The notes beneath the pieces were generated by a model that saw only the letters and a list, made by a program, of their open reading frames with translations, was not told where the DNA came from and searched no databases. A stretch of 64,000 nt of DNA from positions 392,491 to 456,490 of the forward strand of contig NZ_LMDV01000008.1 in assembly GCF_001425175.1 (NCBI RefSeq), given 5' to 3'. The translations under genes were made by a program, and so were the position numbers. This DNA is from Nocardioides sp. Root1257 (lineage in GTDB: Bacteria; Actinomycetota; Actinomycetes; Propionibacteriales; Nocardioidaceae). Below, piece by piece: positions 17,736 to 26,702 of the stretch; the first letter of the stretch is position 1; each line of letters begins with the position of its first letter.

Positions 17736-18206
17736 ATGACCCGGATCAGCCTCACCGTCGACGGCGCGAGCGTGTCCGACGACGTCGAACCCCGCATGCT
17801 GCTCGTGCAGTACCTCCGCGAGCGTCTCGGCAAGACCGGCACCGTCATCGGCTGCGACACCAGCAACTGCGGCGCGTGCACCGTGCACCTCGACGGCACC
17901 AGCGTGAAGTCGTGCAACGTGCTGGCCGTCCAGGCCGACGGCGCCGAGGTCACCACGATCGAGGGGCTGGCGCAGAACGGCGAGCTGCACCCGGTGCAGG
18001 CCGCCTTCCGCGAGTGCCACGGCCTCCAGTGCGGCTTCTGCACGCCGGGGATGATCATGCAGAGCGTCGACCTGCTCAACACCAACCCGAAGCCCTCCGA
18101 GGAGGAGATCCGCCTCGGTCTCGAGGGCAACCTCTGTCGCTGCACCGGCTACCACAACATCGTGAAGGCGGTTCAGCACGCGAGCGGTCAGGGGGCGACG
18201 GCATGA
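17736..18206 (+). CDS. coxS: Molybdenum hydroxylase small subunit, two [2Fe-2S] clusters (CoxS-like)
   Basis: This 156-residue iron-sulfur subunit has all eight cluster cysteines. C40, C45, C48 and C60 form the plant-ferredoxin-type site ([16 protein letters not shown]), and C99, C102, C134 and C136 the second ([17 protein letters not shown]). It passes electrons from the Mo site to the FAD subunit. GGGAGAG lies just upstream of the ATG, and the stop overlaps the coxL ATG (ATGA). Gene order here is coxS-coxL-coxM, not the M-S-L order of classical form I operons. Confidence 0.95.
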   Translation: MTRISLTVDGASVSDDVEPRMLLVQYLRERLGKTGTVIGCDTSNCGACTVHLDGTSVKSCNVLAVQADGAEVTTIEGLAQNGELHPVQAAFRECHGLQCGFCTPGMIMQSVDLLNTNPKPSEEEIRLGLEGNLCRCTGYHNIVKAVQHASGQGATA

Positions 18207-20653
18207 CCGTCACCGACGAGCGCCCCTCGGACGCCATCGAGAACGAGATCGGCCGCGACCGGCGCCGCAAGGAGGACCAGCGGCTGATCACCGGTCGCAC
18301 CCGGTGGACCGACAACATCGTGCTGCCGGGCATGCTGCACCTGGCGATGGTGCGCAGCCCGTTCGCGCACGCGACCATCACGAGCGTCGACACCTCCGCA
18401 GCCAAGGCATCGACCAACGTGGTCGACGTCTTCAGCGGCGCCGACTTCGGGGAGGAGCTCGGCGCGATCATCAACGCCTGGCCGATCACGCCCGACCAGG
18501 TCACCCCGGCGCACTCGCCGATGCCCTCCGACCGGGTCGCCTTCGCGGGCGAGATCGTGGCGGTCGTCGTCGCTCGCAGCGCCGCGGAGGCACGTGACGC
18601 CGCTGAGCTGGTCGAGGTCGAGTACGACGAGCTGCCGGCCGCCCTCGACCTGAAGAAGTCTGCGGCGGACGAGGTGCTGGCGCACCCCGACCTCGGCACC
18701 AACAAGTCCGCGCTGTGGGTCTTCGACTCCGGCGAGGCTGGCACCGGCGGCAACGTCGAGGACGCGATCGCGAAGGCCCGCACCGACGGCATCGTCATCG
18801 AGCGGGAGTACCGCCAGCAGCGGCTGATCCCGGCGTTCATGGAGCCGCGCAGCGTCGTCGTCGATCCGACCGGCGAGCAGTACACGATGTGGTCGGCGAC
18901 CCAGATCCCGCACATCGTCCGCTTCGCGCTGGCCGCCACGACCGGCGTGTCCGAGTCGAAGATCCGCGTGATCGCCCCCGACGTCGGCGGCGGCTTCGGC
19001 GGCAAGCTGCAGGTGACCCCCGAGGAGTGGATCGCCTGGGCGGTCGGTCGCCGTCTCGGCAAGCCGGTGAAGTACACCGAGACCCGATCCGAGTCGCTGA
19101 TGAGCGCCCACCACGGCCGCGACCAGTGGCAGAAGCTGACGCTGTCGGCCGAGAAGGACGGCACCGTCACCGGCCTCAAGGTCGAGCTGCTCGCCGACCT
19201 GGGTGCCTACGTCGCCATCGTCGGTGGCGGCGTCCCGGTGCTCGGCGCGTTCATGTTCAACGCCATCTACAAGTTCCCGGCCTACCACTTCGCCGTCCAG
19301 ACCGTGCTCACCAACAAGGCCTGGACGGACGCCTACCGCGGCGCCGGCCGACCCGAGGCGACGTACGCCATCGAGCGGCTGATGTCCGAGCTGGCCGCCG
19401 AGGTCGGGGTCGACCCGCTGGAGATCCGCGAGAAGAACTGGATCAAGCACGAGGAGTTCCCGTTCACCACGGTGGCGGGGCTCGAGTACGACTCCGGCAA
19501 CTACGAGGCCGCCACGGCGAAGGCCAAGGAGATGTTCGGGTACGACGAGCTGCGCGCCGAGCAGATGGCGCGGCGGGCGTCCGGCGACACCGTGCAGCTC
19601 GGCATCGGCATCTCGACGTTCACGGAGATGTGCGGCCTGGCCCCGAGCCGGGTGCTCGGCCAGCTCGACTACGGCGCCGGCGGCTGGGAGCACGCGAGCG
19701 TGCGGATGCTGGCCACCGGCAAGGTCGAGGTGGTCACCGGGGCCTCGGCGCACGGCCAGGGTCACGAGACGGCGTTCAGCCAGATCGTGGCCGACCGGCT
19801 CGGCGTCGCCTTCGAGGACGTCGAGATCCTGCACGGCGACACCGCGATCTCGCACAAGGGGCTGGACACCTACGGGTCGAGGTCGTTGGTCGTCGGCGGG
19901 GAGGCGCTGGTCAAGGCCGCCGACAAGGTGATCGAGAAGGCCAAGCCGATCGCCGCCCACCTGCTCGAGGCGTCGGTCGACGACCTCGAGTTCTCCGGTG
20001 GCCGGTTCTCGGTGCGCGGCACGGACGCCGGGATGGGGATCGGCGAGATCGCGACGGCGGTCTTCGCCGCGCACAACCTGCCGGACGGCGTGGAGCCGAG
20101 CATCGACTCGGAGGCGACGTACGACCCCGTGAACTTCAACTACCCGCACGGCACCCACCTCTGCGCGATGGAGGTGGACACCGAGACGGGTGCGGTGAAG
20201 ATGCGCAAGTACGTCTGCGTCGACGACATCGGCAACATCGTCAACCCGCTGATCGTCTCCGGCCAGGTGCACGGCGGGCTGGTGCAGGGGATCGCGCAGG
20301 CGCTGTGGGAGGAGGCGGTGTACGACGACGCCGGGACCCTGGTCTCCGGGTCGTTCGTGGACTACCTGCTGCCGACGGCCGCCGACACGATCAGCTTCGA
20401 CATCGAGCACACGACGACACCGTCGCTGACCAACACGCTCGGCACCAAGGGCGTCGGCGAGGCCGGCACGATCGCCTCGACGCCGGCCGTCGTCAACGCG
20501 GTCGTCGACGCCGTACGCCACCTCGGGGTGAGCGACATCCAGATGCCCTGCACGCCCGAGCGGGTCTGGCGGGCGATCAACGGGCCCGGATCCGGTGGCT
20601 CGACCACCGAGGCCGCGATGCCCCACTTCGACGCGGAAGGCGGCCAGGCATGA
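18203..20653 (+). CDS. Molybdenum hydroxylase large subunit, form II CoxL-like
   Basis: This 816-residue molybdopterin subunit is full length. It has [12 protein letters not shown] (about 259-270), the active-site loop AYRGAGR (residues 377-383), and GVGEAG with the catalytic Glu at 753. Form I CO dehydrogenases have AYxCSFR with the copper-binding Cys; that Cys is absent here, so this is form II. It may act on CO poorly or on a different aldehyde or N-heterocycle. It needs the cytosine-dinucleotide cofactor, matching the mocA-like gene at 8414. ATGA overlaps join it to coxS upstream and coxM downstream. Calling it aerobic CO dehydrogenase would overstate the evidence. Confidence 0.93.
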   Translation: MTVTDERPSDAIENEIGRDRRRKEDQRLITGRTRWTDNIVLPGMLHLAMVRSPFAHATITSVDTSAAKASTNVVDVFSGADFGEELGAIINAWPITPDQVTPAHSPMPSDRVAFAGEIVAVVVARSAAEARDAAELVEVEYDELPAALDLKKSAADEVLAHPDLGTNKSALWVFDSGEAGTGGNVEDAIAKARTDGIVIEREYRQQRLIPAFMEPRSVVVDPTGEQYTMWSATQIPHIVRFALAATTGVSESKIRVIAPDVGGGFGGKLQVTPEEWIAWAVGRRLGKPVKYTETRSESLMSAHHGRDQWQKLTLSAEKDGTVTGLKVELLADLGAYVAIVGGGVPVLGAFMFNAIYKFPAYHFAVQTVLTNKAWTDAYRGAGRPEATYAIERLMSELAAEVGVDPLEIREKNWIKHEEFPFTTVAGLEYDSGNYEAATAKAKEMFGYDELRAEQMARRASGDTVQLGIGISTFTEMCGLAPSRVLGQLDYGAGGWEHASVRMLATGKVEVVTGASAHGQGHETAFSQIVADRLGVAFEDVEILHGDTAISHKGLDTYGSRSLVVGGEALVKAADKVIEKAKPIAAHLLEASVDDLEFSGGRFSVRGTDAGMGIGEIATAVFAAHNLPDGVEPSIDSEATYDPVNFNYPHGTHLCAMEVDTETGAVKMRKYVCVDDIGNIVNPLIVSGQVHGGLVQGIAQALWEEAVYDDAGTLVSGSFVDYLLPTAADTISFDIEHTTTPSLTNTLGTKGVGEAGTIASTPAVVNAVVDAVRHLGVSDIQMPCTPERVWRAINGPGSGGSTTEAAMPHFDAEGGQA

Positions 20654-21504
20654 TCCCCGCAGCGTTCGACTACGTGGCCCCGACCTCGGTCGAGGACGCC
20701 CTGGCGGCCCTCGCGCAGTACGGCGACGACGCCAAGATCATCGCCGGCGGGCAGAGCCTGCTCCCGGTGCTCCGGATGCGGCTCAACGCACCCGAGTGGA
20801 TCATCGACCTCGGGAGGATCGAGTCGCTCCGCGGCATCCGCGACGACGGCGACGCGATCGTCATCGGGGCGATGACGCCGCACGCCGTGGTCGGCTCCGA
20901 CCCGCTCGTGGCGGAGCACGCCGCGCTGATCGCCAAGGCCGTCGAGCACCTCGCCGACGCCCAGGTGCGACACCGCGGCACGTTCGGCGGTGCGCTCGCG
21001 CACGCCGACCCCGCCGGCGATCTCGGGGCGCCGGCGCTGGCGCTCGGAGCGGAGTTCGTCATCGCAGGGTCGGGCGGCACCCGGACCGTGGCGGCCGACG
21101 ACTTCTTCGTCGACCTCTTCGAGACTGCGATCGGCGAGGACGAGATCCTCACCGAGGTGCGGATCCCGAAGCGGACCGGCTGGGGGGCGACGTACGAGAA
21201 GTTCGTGCGGGTCGCCCACCAGTGGCCGATCGTCGCGGTGGCGGCGACGGTGCGCGTCGACGGCGGCACCATCGCCGAAGCACGGATCGGGCTGACCAAC
21301 ATGGGATCGACGCCGCTGCGCGCGCGGGCCGTCGAGGACGCGCTCGTCGGGCAGCCGGCCACCGCGGACGGCGTACGAGCGGCGGCGGAGCACGCCACCG
21401 ACGGCACCAACCCGCCCTCGGACCTGAACGGCGACGCCGACTACCGGCGCCACCTCGCCACGGTGCTGACCCGGCGTGCGGTGCTGGCCGCGGCGGGAGC
21501 CTGA
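20650..21504 (+). CDS. coxM: Molybdenum hydroxylase FAD-binding medium subunit (CoxM-like)
   Basis: This 284-residue flavoprotein has the two FAD-binding motifs of the family: AGGQSLLPVLRMRL (about residues 33-46) and RGTFGGALAHADPAGDL (about 108-125). It takes electrons from the small subunit and passes them to the final acceptor. The ATG overlaps the coxL stop (ATGA). The coxG-like gene follows five bases later. Confidence 0.94.
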   Translation: MIPAAFDYVAPTSVEDALAALAQYGDDAKIIAGGQSLLPVLRMRLNAPEWIIDLGRIESLRGIRDDGDAIVIGAMTPHAVVGSDPLVAEHAALIAKAVEHLADAQVRHRGTFGGALAHADPAGDLGAPALALGAEFVIAGSGGTRTVAADDFFVDLFETAIGEDEILTEVRIPKRTGWGATYEKFVRVAHQWPIVAVAATVRVDGGTIAEARIGLTNMGSTPLRARAVEDALVGQPATADGVRAAAEHATDGTNPPSDLNGDADYRRHLATVLTRRAVLAAAGA

Positions 21505-21509
21505 GGCCC

Positions 21510-22253
21510 GTGGACCTCACCCACCGCTTCACCGTCCCCACCTCGGTCGACGAGACCTGGGCGCACTTCCAGGACATCGCGTCCGTGGCCGAGTGCTTCC
21601 CGGGCGCGACCGTGACCGAGGCCGACGGCGACAGCTTCGCCGGCTCGGTCAAGGTCAAGCTCGGCCCGATCGCCCTGGTCTACAACGGCGCCGGCACGTT
21701 CGTCGAGAAGGACGAGGCGGCGCACCGCTTCCTGGTCGACGCGAAGGGGCGCGACAAGCGCGGCAACGGCACGGCGGGCGCGAAGGTCACGCTCACCATG
21801 ACCGACGCGGCGAGCGGTGGGACCGACGTCGAGGTCGTCACCGACCTCGCGATCACCGGGAAGCCCGCGCAGTTCGGGCGCGGGGTCATGCAAGACGTCT
21901 CGGACAAGCTGCTCGGGCAGTTCGTGGAGTGCCTGGAGCAACGTCTGAGTGCGGGGTCCACGGGGGCCTCGCAAGAGACGACTCCAGCGTCCGAGCAGGC
22001 GACCGGGGCGGAACCCGAGACCGCCTCGGTCGCCACCCCACCGCCGACCGTCGGGGTAGTCCCTGACGTTTCGGCCCCGGCCGAGGCTCCCGACGGACCG
22101 AAACGTCAGGGACTACCCCAGCAGCCCCGCCAGGACGACGCGCTCGACCTCGGCTCGGCGGTGCTGCCGGTGCTGGCAAAGACCTATTGGAAGCCGGTGG
22201 TGGGTGTCGTGGTCGTGGTGGGCGTGGTCATCTGGTGGGTCTCCCGTCGCTGA
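21510..22253 (+). CDS. coxG: CoxG-like SRPBCC protein with C-terminal membrane anchor
   Basis: This 247-residue protein has an SRPBCC/CoxG domain at residues 1-145 (FTVPTSVDETWAHFQDI, CFPGATVTE, GKPAQFGRGVMQDVSDKLL), a Pro/Ala/Thr/Gln-rich linker, and a C-terminal membrane helix (VVGVVVVVGVVIWWVSRR). CoxG recruits CO dehydrogenase to the membrane in Afipia (Oligotropha), and an anchored C-terminus fits that role. It starts at GTG 21510 after the coxM stop. Oddly, the linker is partly encoded by a perfect 22-bp inverted repeat (22053-22119) whose arm also occurs in an intergenic region at 37114. Confidence 0.87.
   Translation: MDLTHRFTVPTSVDETWAHFQDIASVAECFPGATVTEADGDSFAGSVKVKLGPIALVYNGAGTFVEKDEAAHRFLVDAKGRDKRGNGTAGAKVTLTMTDAASGGTDVEVVTDLAITGKPAQFGRGVMQDVSDKLLGQFVECLEQRLSAGSTGASQETTPASEQATGAEPETASVATPPPTVGVVPDVSAPAEAPDGPKRQGLPQQPRQDDALDLGSAVLPVLAKTYWKPVVGVVVVVGVVIWWVSRR
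22053..22119. repeat. Perfect 22-bp inverted repeat inside the coxG-like coding sequence
   Basis: Arms 22053-22074 and 22098-22119 are perfectly complementary over 22 bases with a 23-base loop. The outer part of the arm, GTAGTCCCTGACG, is identical to the arm of the intergenic palindrome at 37114-37174. It encodes the stretch from about GVVPDVSA to KRQGLP in the linker between the SRPBCC domain and membrane helix, keeping the frame open. Confidence 0.95.
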
Positions 22254-22272
22254 GGACCGGCAGACTGGCGGC

Positions 22273-22815
22273 ATGCTCTTCTTCTGCTACCACCGGGACC
22301 GGCCGGGGTCGGCAGACCTCCGGTGGGAGGTGCGCGAGGCGCACTGGTCCTACATGGACGGCTTCGCAGACGCGATGCTCGCACGCGGACCGACGTACGA
22401 CGGGGAGACGCCGACCGGGAGCGTGCACGTGCTCGAGCTGCCGGACCCGACGGCGGCGCGGGCGTTCGCGTTCGACGAGCCCGGCTACCAGGCCGGCGCC
22501 TACCGGGACGTCCTGATCCGCCGCTGGCGCGACCTCCTGGGGCGGACGATGTGGGACTTCCCCGGCGAGGTCGGCGACCACGGCTTCCTGGTCCTCGGGC
22601 TCGGTGCCGGCGACCCTGTCGACGACGCCGTGCCGGCCGACGACTCGGCACTGGTGGCCTACGGCCCGCTGCTCGCCGACGACGGGGAGAGCTGGCTGGG
22701 CACGGCCGCGCTGCTGACGGCTGCGTCGGCCGACGAGGCGCGCGCGGTGCTGACGGCCGACCGGTACGCCGCGATCGAGGTGCACACCTGGGTGCCGGGC
22801 GGACGACCCGCCTGA
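22273..22815 (+). CDS. YCII-related protein, two-domain
   Basis: This 180-residue protein begins MLFFCYHRDRPGSADLRWEV and appears to hold two YCII-like alpha/beta-barrel halves. The first covers residues 1-90 (HWSYMDGFADAMLARGPTYD, SVHVLELPDPTAARAFAFDE). The second covers about 95-180 (ALVAYGPLLADDGESWLGTA, SADEARAVLTADRYAAIEVH). CAGACT lies six bases before the ATG (leaderless pattern). The function of the family is not established. It ends one base before the stop of the convergent MFS gene. Confidence 0.78.
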   Translation: MLFFCYHRDRPGSADLRWEVREAHWSYMDGFADAMLARGPTYDGETPTGSVHVLELPDPTAARAFAFDEPGYQAGAYRDVLIRRWRDLLGRTMWDFPGEVGDHGFLVLGLGAGDPVDDAVPADDSALVAYGPLLADDGESWLGTAALLTAASADEARAVLTADRYAAIEVHTWVPGGRPA

Positions 22816-22816
22816 G

Positions 22817-24160
22817 TCACTCCAGGGTGCTGGCTCGGGTCTTCGGCGTCGGCTCGGGTACGACGTCGGGGTCGGCGACCAGCTCGGGCTCGCGCACCCC
22901 GTTGACGCCCGGCGGCAGCTGCGGCTCCAGGCGTACGACGGCGAGCACACCGAGCAGGAGGCAGCCGACGACCAGCGTGCCGATGTAGACGCTGTCGAGG
23001 TGGTGGCCGATCAGGAAGCCGGCGATCGGCGGCGCGATGATCTGGGCGAGCTGGAAGGCCGCCGAGCTCGCCGCGTTGTAGCGCCCGCGCAGGTGGTCGG
23101 GTGCCAGGTCGTTGACCAGTGCCGGGACCGTCGGCTGCAGCAGCGTCTCGCCGAAGGCGAAGACCGAGGCGCAGGCGGCGACCAGCATCGTCGCGCCCCA
23201 GGTGCCCGAGACCAGCCCGGTCGCGCCGAGCAGCAGCCACGACACCGCCCACACGGCACCCATCACGGCGATGATCCGGGTCCGCCGTCGGCCCTCGATG
23301 CGCTGCAGCACGACGAGCTGGAGCAGCACGATCACCAGGGTGTTGGCGGCGAACGCGAAGCCGAGGCCGCGCGTCGAGATCTCGCCCACCGAGCGCGCGT
23401 ACGCCGGCATGCCGGCGTTGAGCTGCGAGTAGCCGACGTACGACGACACGAAGCTCAGCAGAAGCATCGACGCGACCGCCGGCCGGCGTACGACGTCGAG
23501 GTAGCTGACCTTCGCGGCCGCCCCCTCGCCGTGGTGCTCGACGCGACCGGCGACGTGGCGCAGCGGCACCAGCATCAGGAAGAGCGCCGGCAGGTAGCTC
23601 GCGGCGTCGCCGAGGTAGATCGCCTGGAAGGTCGGCAGGTGGTCGACGCTCACGAACGCGCCGGCGACCAGGCCGCCGATGCCGATGCCGAGGTTGAGCA
23701 GGGTGAAGTTGACGCCGAAGTAGCGCTGCCGCAGCTCGGAGGGGATGACGGCCGCGATGAACGCCTGGAACCCCGGCCAGGAGACGCCGAAGGCGACGCC
23801 GCTCAGCAGCAGCGCGATCGCGGCGACGGCAGCGGTCGAGGCGAACGCCAGCGTCACGTTGCCGATCACCTGCAGCACGAGCGCGCCGACCAGGATCCGT
23901 CGCGCGCCCCACCGGTCGATCGCCGCCCCACCCGGCCCGACCACCAGGAAGCCGACCAGCGGCGGCAGCGCGAGCAGCAGGCCGGCGTCGCCGAGCGCGA
24001 AGCCGCGCACCTCGTGCAGGTAGACGATGTTGAACGGCAGGACCAGACCGGTGCCGATGAACTCGAAGACGACCACCGACAGCAGGAGCTTGCCCTCACG
24101 CGGCAGGTCGTGCCAGAACGAGCGGAGCGTGAGGGGGCTGGGGCTGGTCGGGCTGCTCAT
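22817..24160 (-). CDS. MFS transporter (drug efflux type)
   Basis: This 447-residue protein has about 12 membrane segments in two six-helix halves, with the conserved cytoplasmic loop between helices 2 and 3 (GGAAIDRWGARRILVGA). It resembles the MdtH/macrolide-efflux type of major facilitator proteins. Residues 415-447 form a charged cytoplasmic tail. It is transcribed divergently from the DUF2207 gene, and a short perfect palindrome (24195-24212) lies in the shared 81-base promoter region. The substrate is unknown. Confidence 0.88.
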   Translation of the reverse strand: MSSPTSPSPLTLRSFWHDLPREGKLLLSVVVFEFIGTGLVLPFNIVYLHEVRGFALGDAGLLLALPPLVGFLVVGPGGAAIDRWGARRILVGALVLQVIGNVTLAFASTAAVAAIALLLSGVAFGVSWPGFQAFIAAVIPSELRQRYFGVNFTLLNLGIGIGGLVAGAFVSVDHLPTFQAIYLGDAASYLPALFLMLVPLRHVAGRVEHHGEGAAAKVSYLDVVRRPAVASMLLLSFVSSYVGYSQLNAGMPAYARSVGEISTRGLGFAFAANTLVIVLLQLVVLQRIEGRRRTRIIAVMGAVWAVSWLLLGATGLVSGTWGATMLVAACASVFAFGETLLQPTVPALVNDLAPDHLRGRYNAASSAAFQLAQIIAPPIAGFLIGHHLDSVYIGTLVVGCLLLGVLAVVRLEPQLPPGVNGVREPELVADPDVVPEPTPKTRASTLE

Positions 24161-24194
24161 GTTGCAACGAGTGTTTCAGGGCGCACCGACAGTC

Positions 24195-24212
24195 TGCGAA
24201 TCCTTATTCGCA
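24195..24212. promoter_or_regulatory. Perfect palindrome in a divergent promoter region
   Basis: TGCGAAT-CCTT-ATTCGCA is a 7-4-7 inverted repeat between the divergent MFS and DUF2207 genes. For the DUF2207 gene (-10 TAGGCT at 24229-24234) it overlaps the expected -35 position, as an operator would. The regulator is unknown. Confidence 0.55.
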
Positions 24213-24241
24213 CACCCTTCGCACCCCCTAGGCTCCGCAGC

Positions 24242-26002
24242 ATGAAGCGCATCGTGGGCTACACGATCGGCCTGGCCGTCGTGGTCCTGGTCCTGATGAT
24301 CCCGGCTGCTCTGTACGGCTTCTCCACCGACGACGAGGGCCCGAGCAGCTACGACGAGACCACGATCACGTCGTACGACGCGGACTTCGACGTCGCCGAC
24401 GACGGCGACATGGACGTGGTCGAGACCCTGACGGTGAGCTTCCCCAGCAGCGGCAAGCACGGCATCTTCCGCTTCTGGGACATCGACGACCCCAGTGCCC
24501 CCGACTCGCGCCGGATCCCGCACGACGTCACGGTCACGATGGACGGCGGCGACGTGCCGTTCGAGATGTCGCGTCAGGAGGGTGGGAAGTACCGCGTCGC
24601 CAAGATCGGCGACGCCGACTCGACCGTGGAGCCCGGCGACCACGTCTACCGGATCTCCTACCGGATCAACGGCGTCCTCGAGCCGGGCACCAACGGCTCG
24701 CGGACCCAGTTCTACTGGAACCTCATCCCGGCCGGCTGGGCCCAGGAGATCACCGCCGCCGACCTGACCGTGCACCTGCCCGCCGATGCCGAGCGGGTGC
24801 GCTGCGCGGTCGGCGACGACGACCGAGCCTGCCAGGTCGACGGCGAGGGCACGACGACCCTGCACGTCACCGCCGCCGACCTCCCGTCCCTGACCGGCGT
24901 CACCGTGAAGACCGGCCTCGACATGGAGACGCCCCCTGCGGGCGACGTGCTCCCGTGGCCGAAGTCCTTCGACGCCGTCTTCGGGTCGAGCGTCGTCGGC
25001 CTCGTCGTCGTGCTGGTGCTGTCGTTCCTCGCGGCCCTCCTCGGCCTCGGCCTGGCCCGCCGCGCCTCCGAGCGCGACCCGCAGTTCCCGCTCCTCTACG
25101 CGCCGCCCGAGGGCATCGGACCGGCCCAGGCGGCGTACCTGGTCACCGAGCAGGTCGACGACGAGCAGTACGTCGCGACGCTGCTGTACGCCGCCGAGCG
25201 CGGCGCCATCGACCTCGACCGCACCGAGGACGCGTGGACGATCACCGACAAGCAGGGTGCGGCCGGGTGGGCCGGGCTGGACCCGGTCACCTCGGGGGTC
25301 GCGCACATCCTCGGCGGTGAGCACGCGTCGTTCGAGGCGTCGCGGAGCAGTGTCTCGGCGGGCGAGCGGCTCAAGGACGAGATCGCGAGCTTCGAGCAGA
25401 GCACCAAGTCGTGGGCGTCGGCCAACGGGCTGATGACGCGCAGCGGCTTCGGCGGCCTGGGCGGGTTCGTGGTCGGCGCGTGCTTCCTGGCGGTGATCCT
25501 CACCGCCTTCGTCAACCCGTTCGACTTCTCGTTCGTGACGCTGATCGTGGGCGCGTTCGGCGTCTTCGCCGCCAGCCTCGCCGCGCCGGGCGCCGGCACC
25601 CGCCGGACCAGGGCCGGGCGCGAGCTGTGGTCGCGGGCCGGTGGCTTCCGGCGGATCCTCTCGACGCCGTCGGCCCAGGACCGGTTCGACTTCTCCGGCC
25701 GCCAGGAGCTCTACACGGCCTACATCCCGTGGGCCGTCGCCTTCGGCTGCGCCGACGAGTGGGCCGAGAAGTACCGCACCGAGATGGCCACCGAGCCGCC
25801 GGTGCCGTCGTACGTCGGGCACGCGTACGCCGGTGCCTACACCGGCGCCGCGATCTCGTCGATGGTGTCCGACTTCAACTCCACCGTCAGCTCCGCCATC
25901 TCGTCGTACGAGGCCACCCAGAAGTCGTCGTCCTCCTCCGGTGGAGGGGGCGGCTTCTCCGGAGGCGGCGGTGGCGGCGGCGGTGGCGGCGGCTCGTGGT
26001 GA
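24242..26002 (+). CDS. DUF2207 membrane protein with Gly-rich C-terminus
   Basis: This 586-residue protein has an N-terminal membrane helix (IGLAVVVLVLMIPAALYGF), a DUF2207 extracytoplasmic beta domain (about 40-235; VVETLTVSFPSSGKHGIFR, YRISYRINGVLEPG), a membrane helix near residue 250-275, a cytoplasmic part, and two further helices near 400-440. It ends in a low-complexity Ser/Gly tail (SSSSSGGGGGFSGGGGG), a feature of this family. DUF2207 genes usually sit beside lemA, as here 41 bases upstream. The role is unknown; envelope maintenance is a common guess. TAGGCT lies seven bases before the ATG. Confidence 0.88.
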   Translation: MKRIVGYTIGLAVVVLVLMIPAALYGFSTDDEGPSSYDETTITSYDADFDVADDGDMDVVETLTVSFPSSGKHGIFRFWDIDDPSAPDSRRIPHDVTVTMDGGDVPFEMSRQEGGKYRVAKIGDADSTVEPGDHVYRISYRINGVLEPGTNGSRTQFYWNLIPAGWAQEITAADLTVHLPADAERVRCAVGDDDRACQVDGEGTTTLHVTAADLPSLTGVTVKTGLDMETPPAGDVLPWPKSFDAVFGSSVVGLVVVLVLSFLAALLGLGLARRASERDPQFPLLYAPPEGIGPAQAAYLVTEQVDDEQYVATLLYAAERGAIDLDRTEDAWTITDKQGAAGWAGLDPVTSGVAHILGGEHASFEASRSSVSAGERLKDEIASFEQSTKSWASANGLMTRSGFGGLGGFVVGACFLAVILTAFVNPFDFSFVTLIVGAFGVFAASLAAPGAGTRRTRAGRELWSRAGGFRRILSTPSAQDRFDFSGRQELYTAYIPWAVAFGCADEWAEKYRTEMATEPPVPSYVGHAYAGAYTGAAISSMVSDFNSTVSSAISSYEATQKSSSSSGGGGGFSGGGGGGGGGGGSW

Positions 26003-26043
26003 CCCCGATACTTTCCCTGCACCCCATGAACTGAGGAGTTCAC

Positions 26044-26607
26044 ATGCTCATCGCCATCATCGTCGTCGTGGTGCTCGTCGCCATCGTCGGCTTCGTCGTC
26101 GTCGGCTTCAACAAGCTGCGCACGACGGACATCGGCGCCCAGGAGGCGCTCGGCGGCATCGACGTCCAGCTCACCCGCCGCGCCGACCTGATCCCCAACC
26201 TGGTCGAGACGGTCAAGGGGTACGCCGCGCACGAGAAGGGCGTCTTCGAGGAGGTCACCCGGGCCCGCGCCGCGGTGACCGCCGCCGCCAAGGGTGACGA
26301 CGTCCCGGCCAAGGCGGCCGCCGACCAGGCACTGGGTCAGGCACTGGTCAAGGTCAACGCCGTCGCCGAGGCCTACCCGGACCTCAAGGCGAACACGAAC
26401 TTCCTCGAGCTGCAGAAGCAGCTGGCCGACACCGAGAACCAGATCTCGTTCGCCCGCCAGTACTACAACGACGCCGTCGCGACGCTGAACAAGCTGACCC
26501 AGACGATCCCGTGGATGTTCCTCACCGGCATCGCCAACGTGCACCAGCGCGACTTCTACGACGCCCCCGAGGGCCAGGACGTCGCGCCGACGGTCAGCTT
26601 CGAGTAG
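26044..26607 (+). CDS. lemA: LemA-family protein
   Basis: This 187-residue protein has an N-terminal membrane helix (IAIIVVVVLVAIVGFVVVGF) followed by a long helical coiled-coil domain with the family motifs RRADLIPNLVETVKGYAAHE and LADTENQISFARQYYNDAV. GAGGAG lies upstream of the ATG. It pairs with the DUF2207 gene, a widespread two-gene arrangement of unknown molecular function. Confidence 0.93.
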   Translation: MLIAIIVVVVLVAIVGFVVVGFNKLRTTDIGAQEALGGIDVQLTRRADLIPNLVETVKGYAAHEKGVFEEVTRARAAVTAAAKGDDVPAKAAADQALGQALVKVNAVAEAYPDLKANTNFLELQKQLADTENQISFARQYYNDAVATLNKLTQTIPWMFLTGIANVHQRDFYDAPEGQDVAPTVSFE

Positions 26608-26609
26608 GC

Positions 26610-26692
26610 GGTTTCGAGACAGGCGCCAGCGTGCCTTCCTCAACCACCGAGTCGGTGGTCGAGGAGGTTGCGCCAGCAACCGTCTCGGAACC
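26610..26692. repeat. Palindromic intergenic repeat between convergent genes
   Basis: An imperfect palindrome of 83 bases runs from GGTTTCGAGAC to GTCTCGGAACC around the centre ACCACCGAGTCGGTGGT. It fills the gap between lemA and the convergent aldo/keto reductase gene and could fold as a bidirectional terminator. It resembles the repeats at 17440 and 30350. Confidence 0.85.
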
Positions 26693-26702
26693 TCCGACCT
26701 GA

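Noticed and set aside
18188-20626. An 812-residue open frame antisense to coxL, and similar frames opposite the genes at 43656, 24242 and 58585.
   Set aside because: High GC leaves long stop-free frames on the opposite strand. Their sequences are rich in Arg, Gly and Asp repeats with no domain, while the sense frames have full catalytic motifs.
17736-22253. A true (form I) aerobic CO dehydrogenase.
   Set aside because: The large subunit has AYRGAGR at residues 377-383 and lacks the AYxCSFR copper loop, so only a form II molybdenum hydroxylase is supported.
26610-26692. An insertion-sequence end or attachment site.
   Set aside because: There is no transposase or integrase and no target duplication; the element is better explained as a palindromic intergenic repeat.
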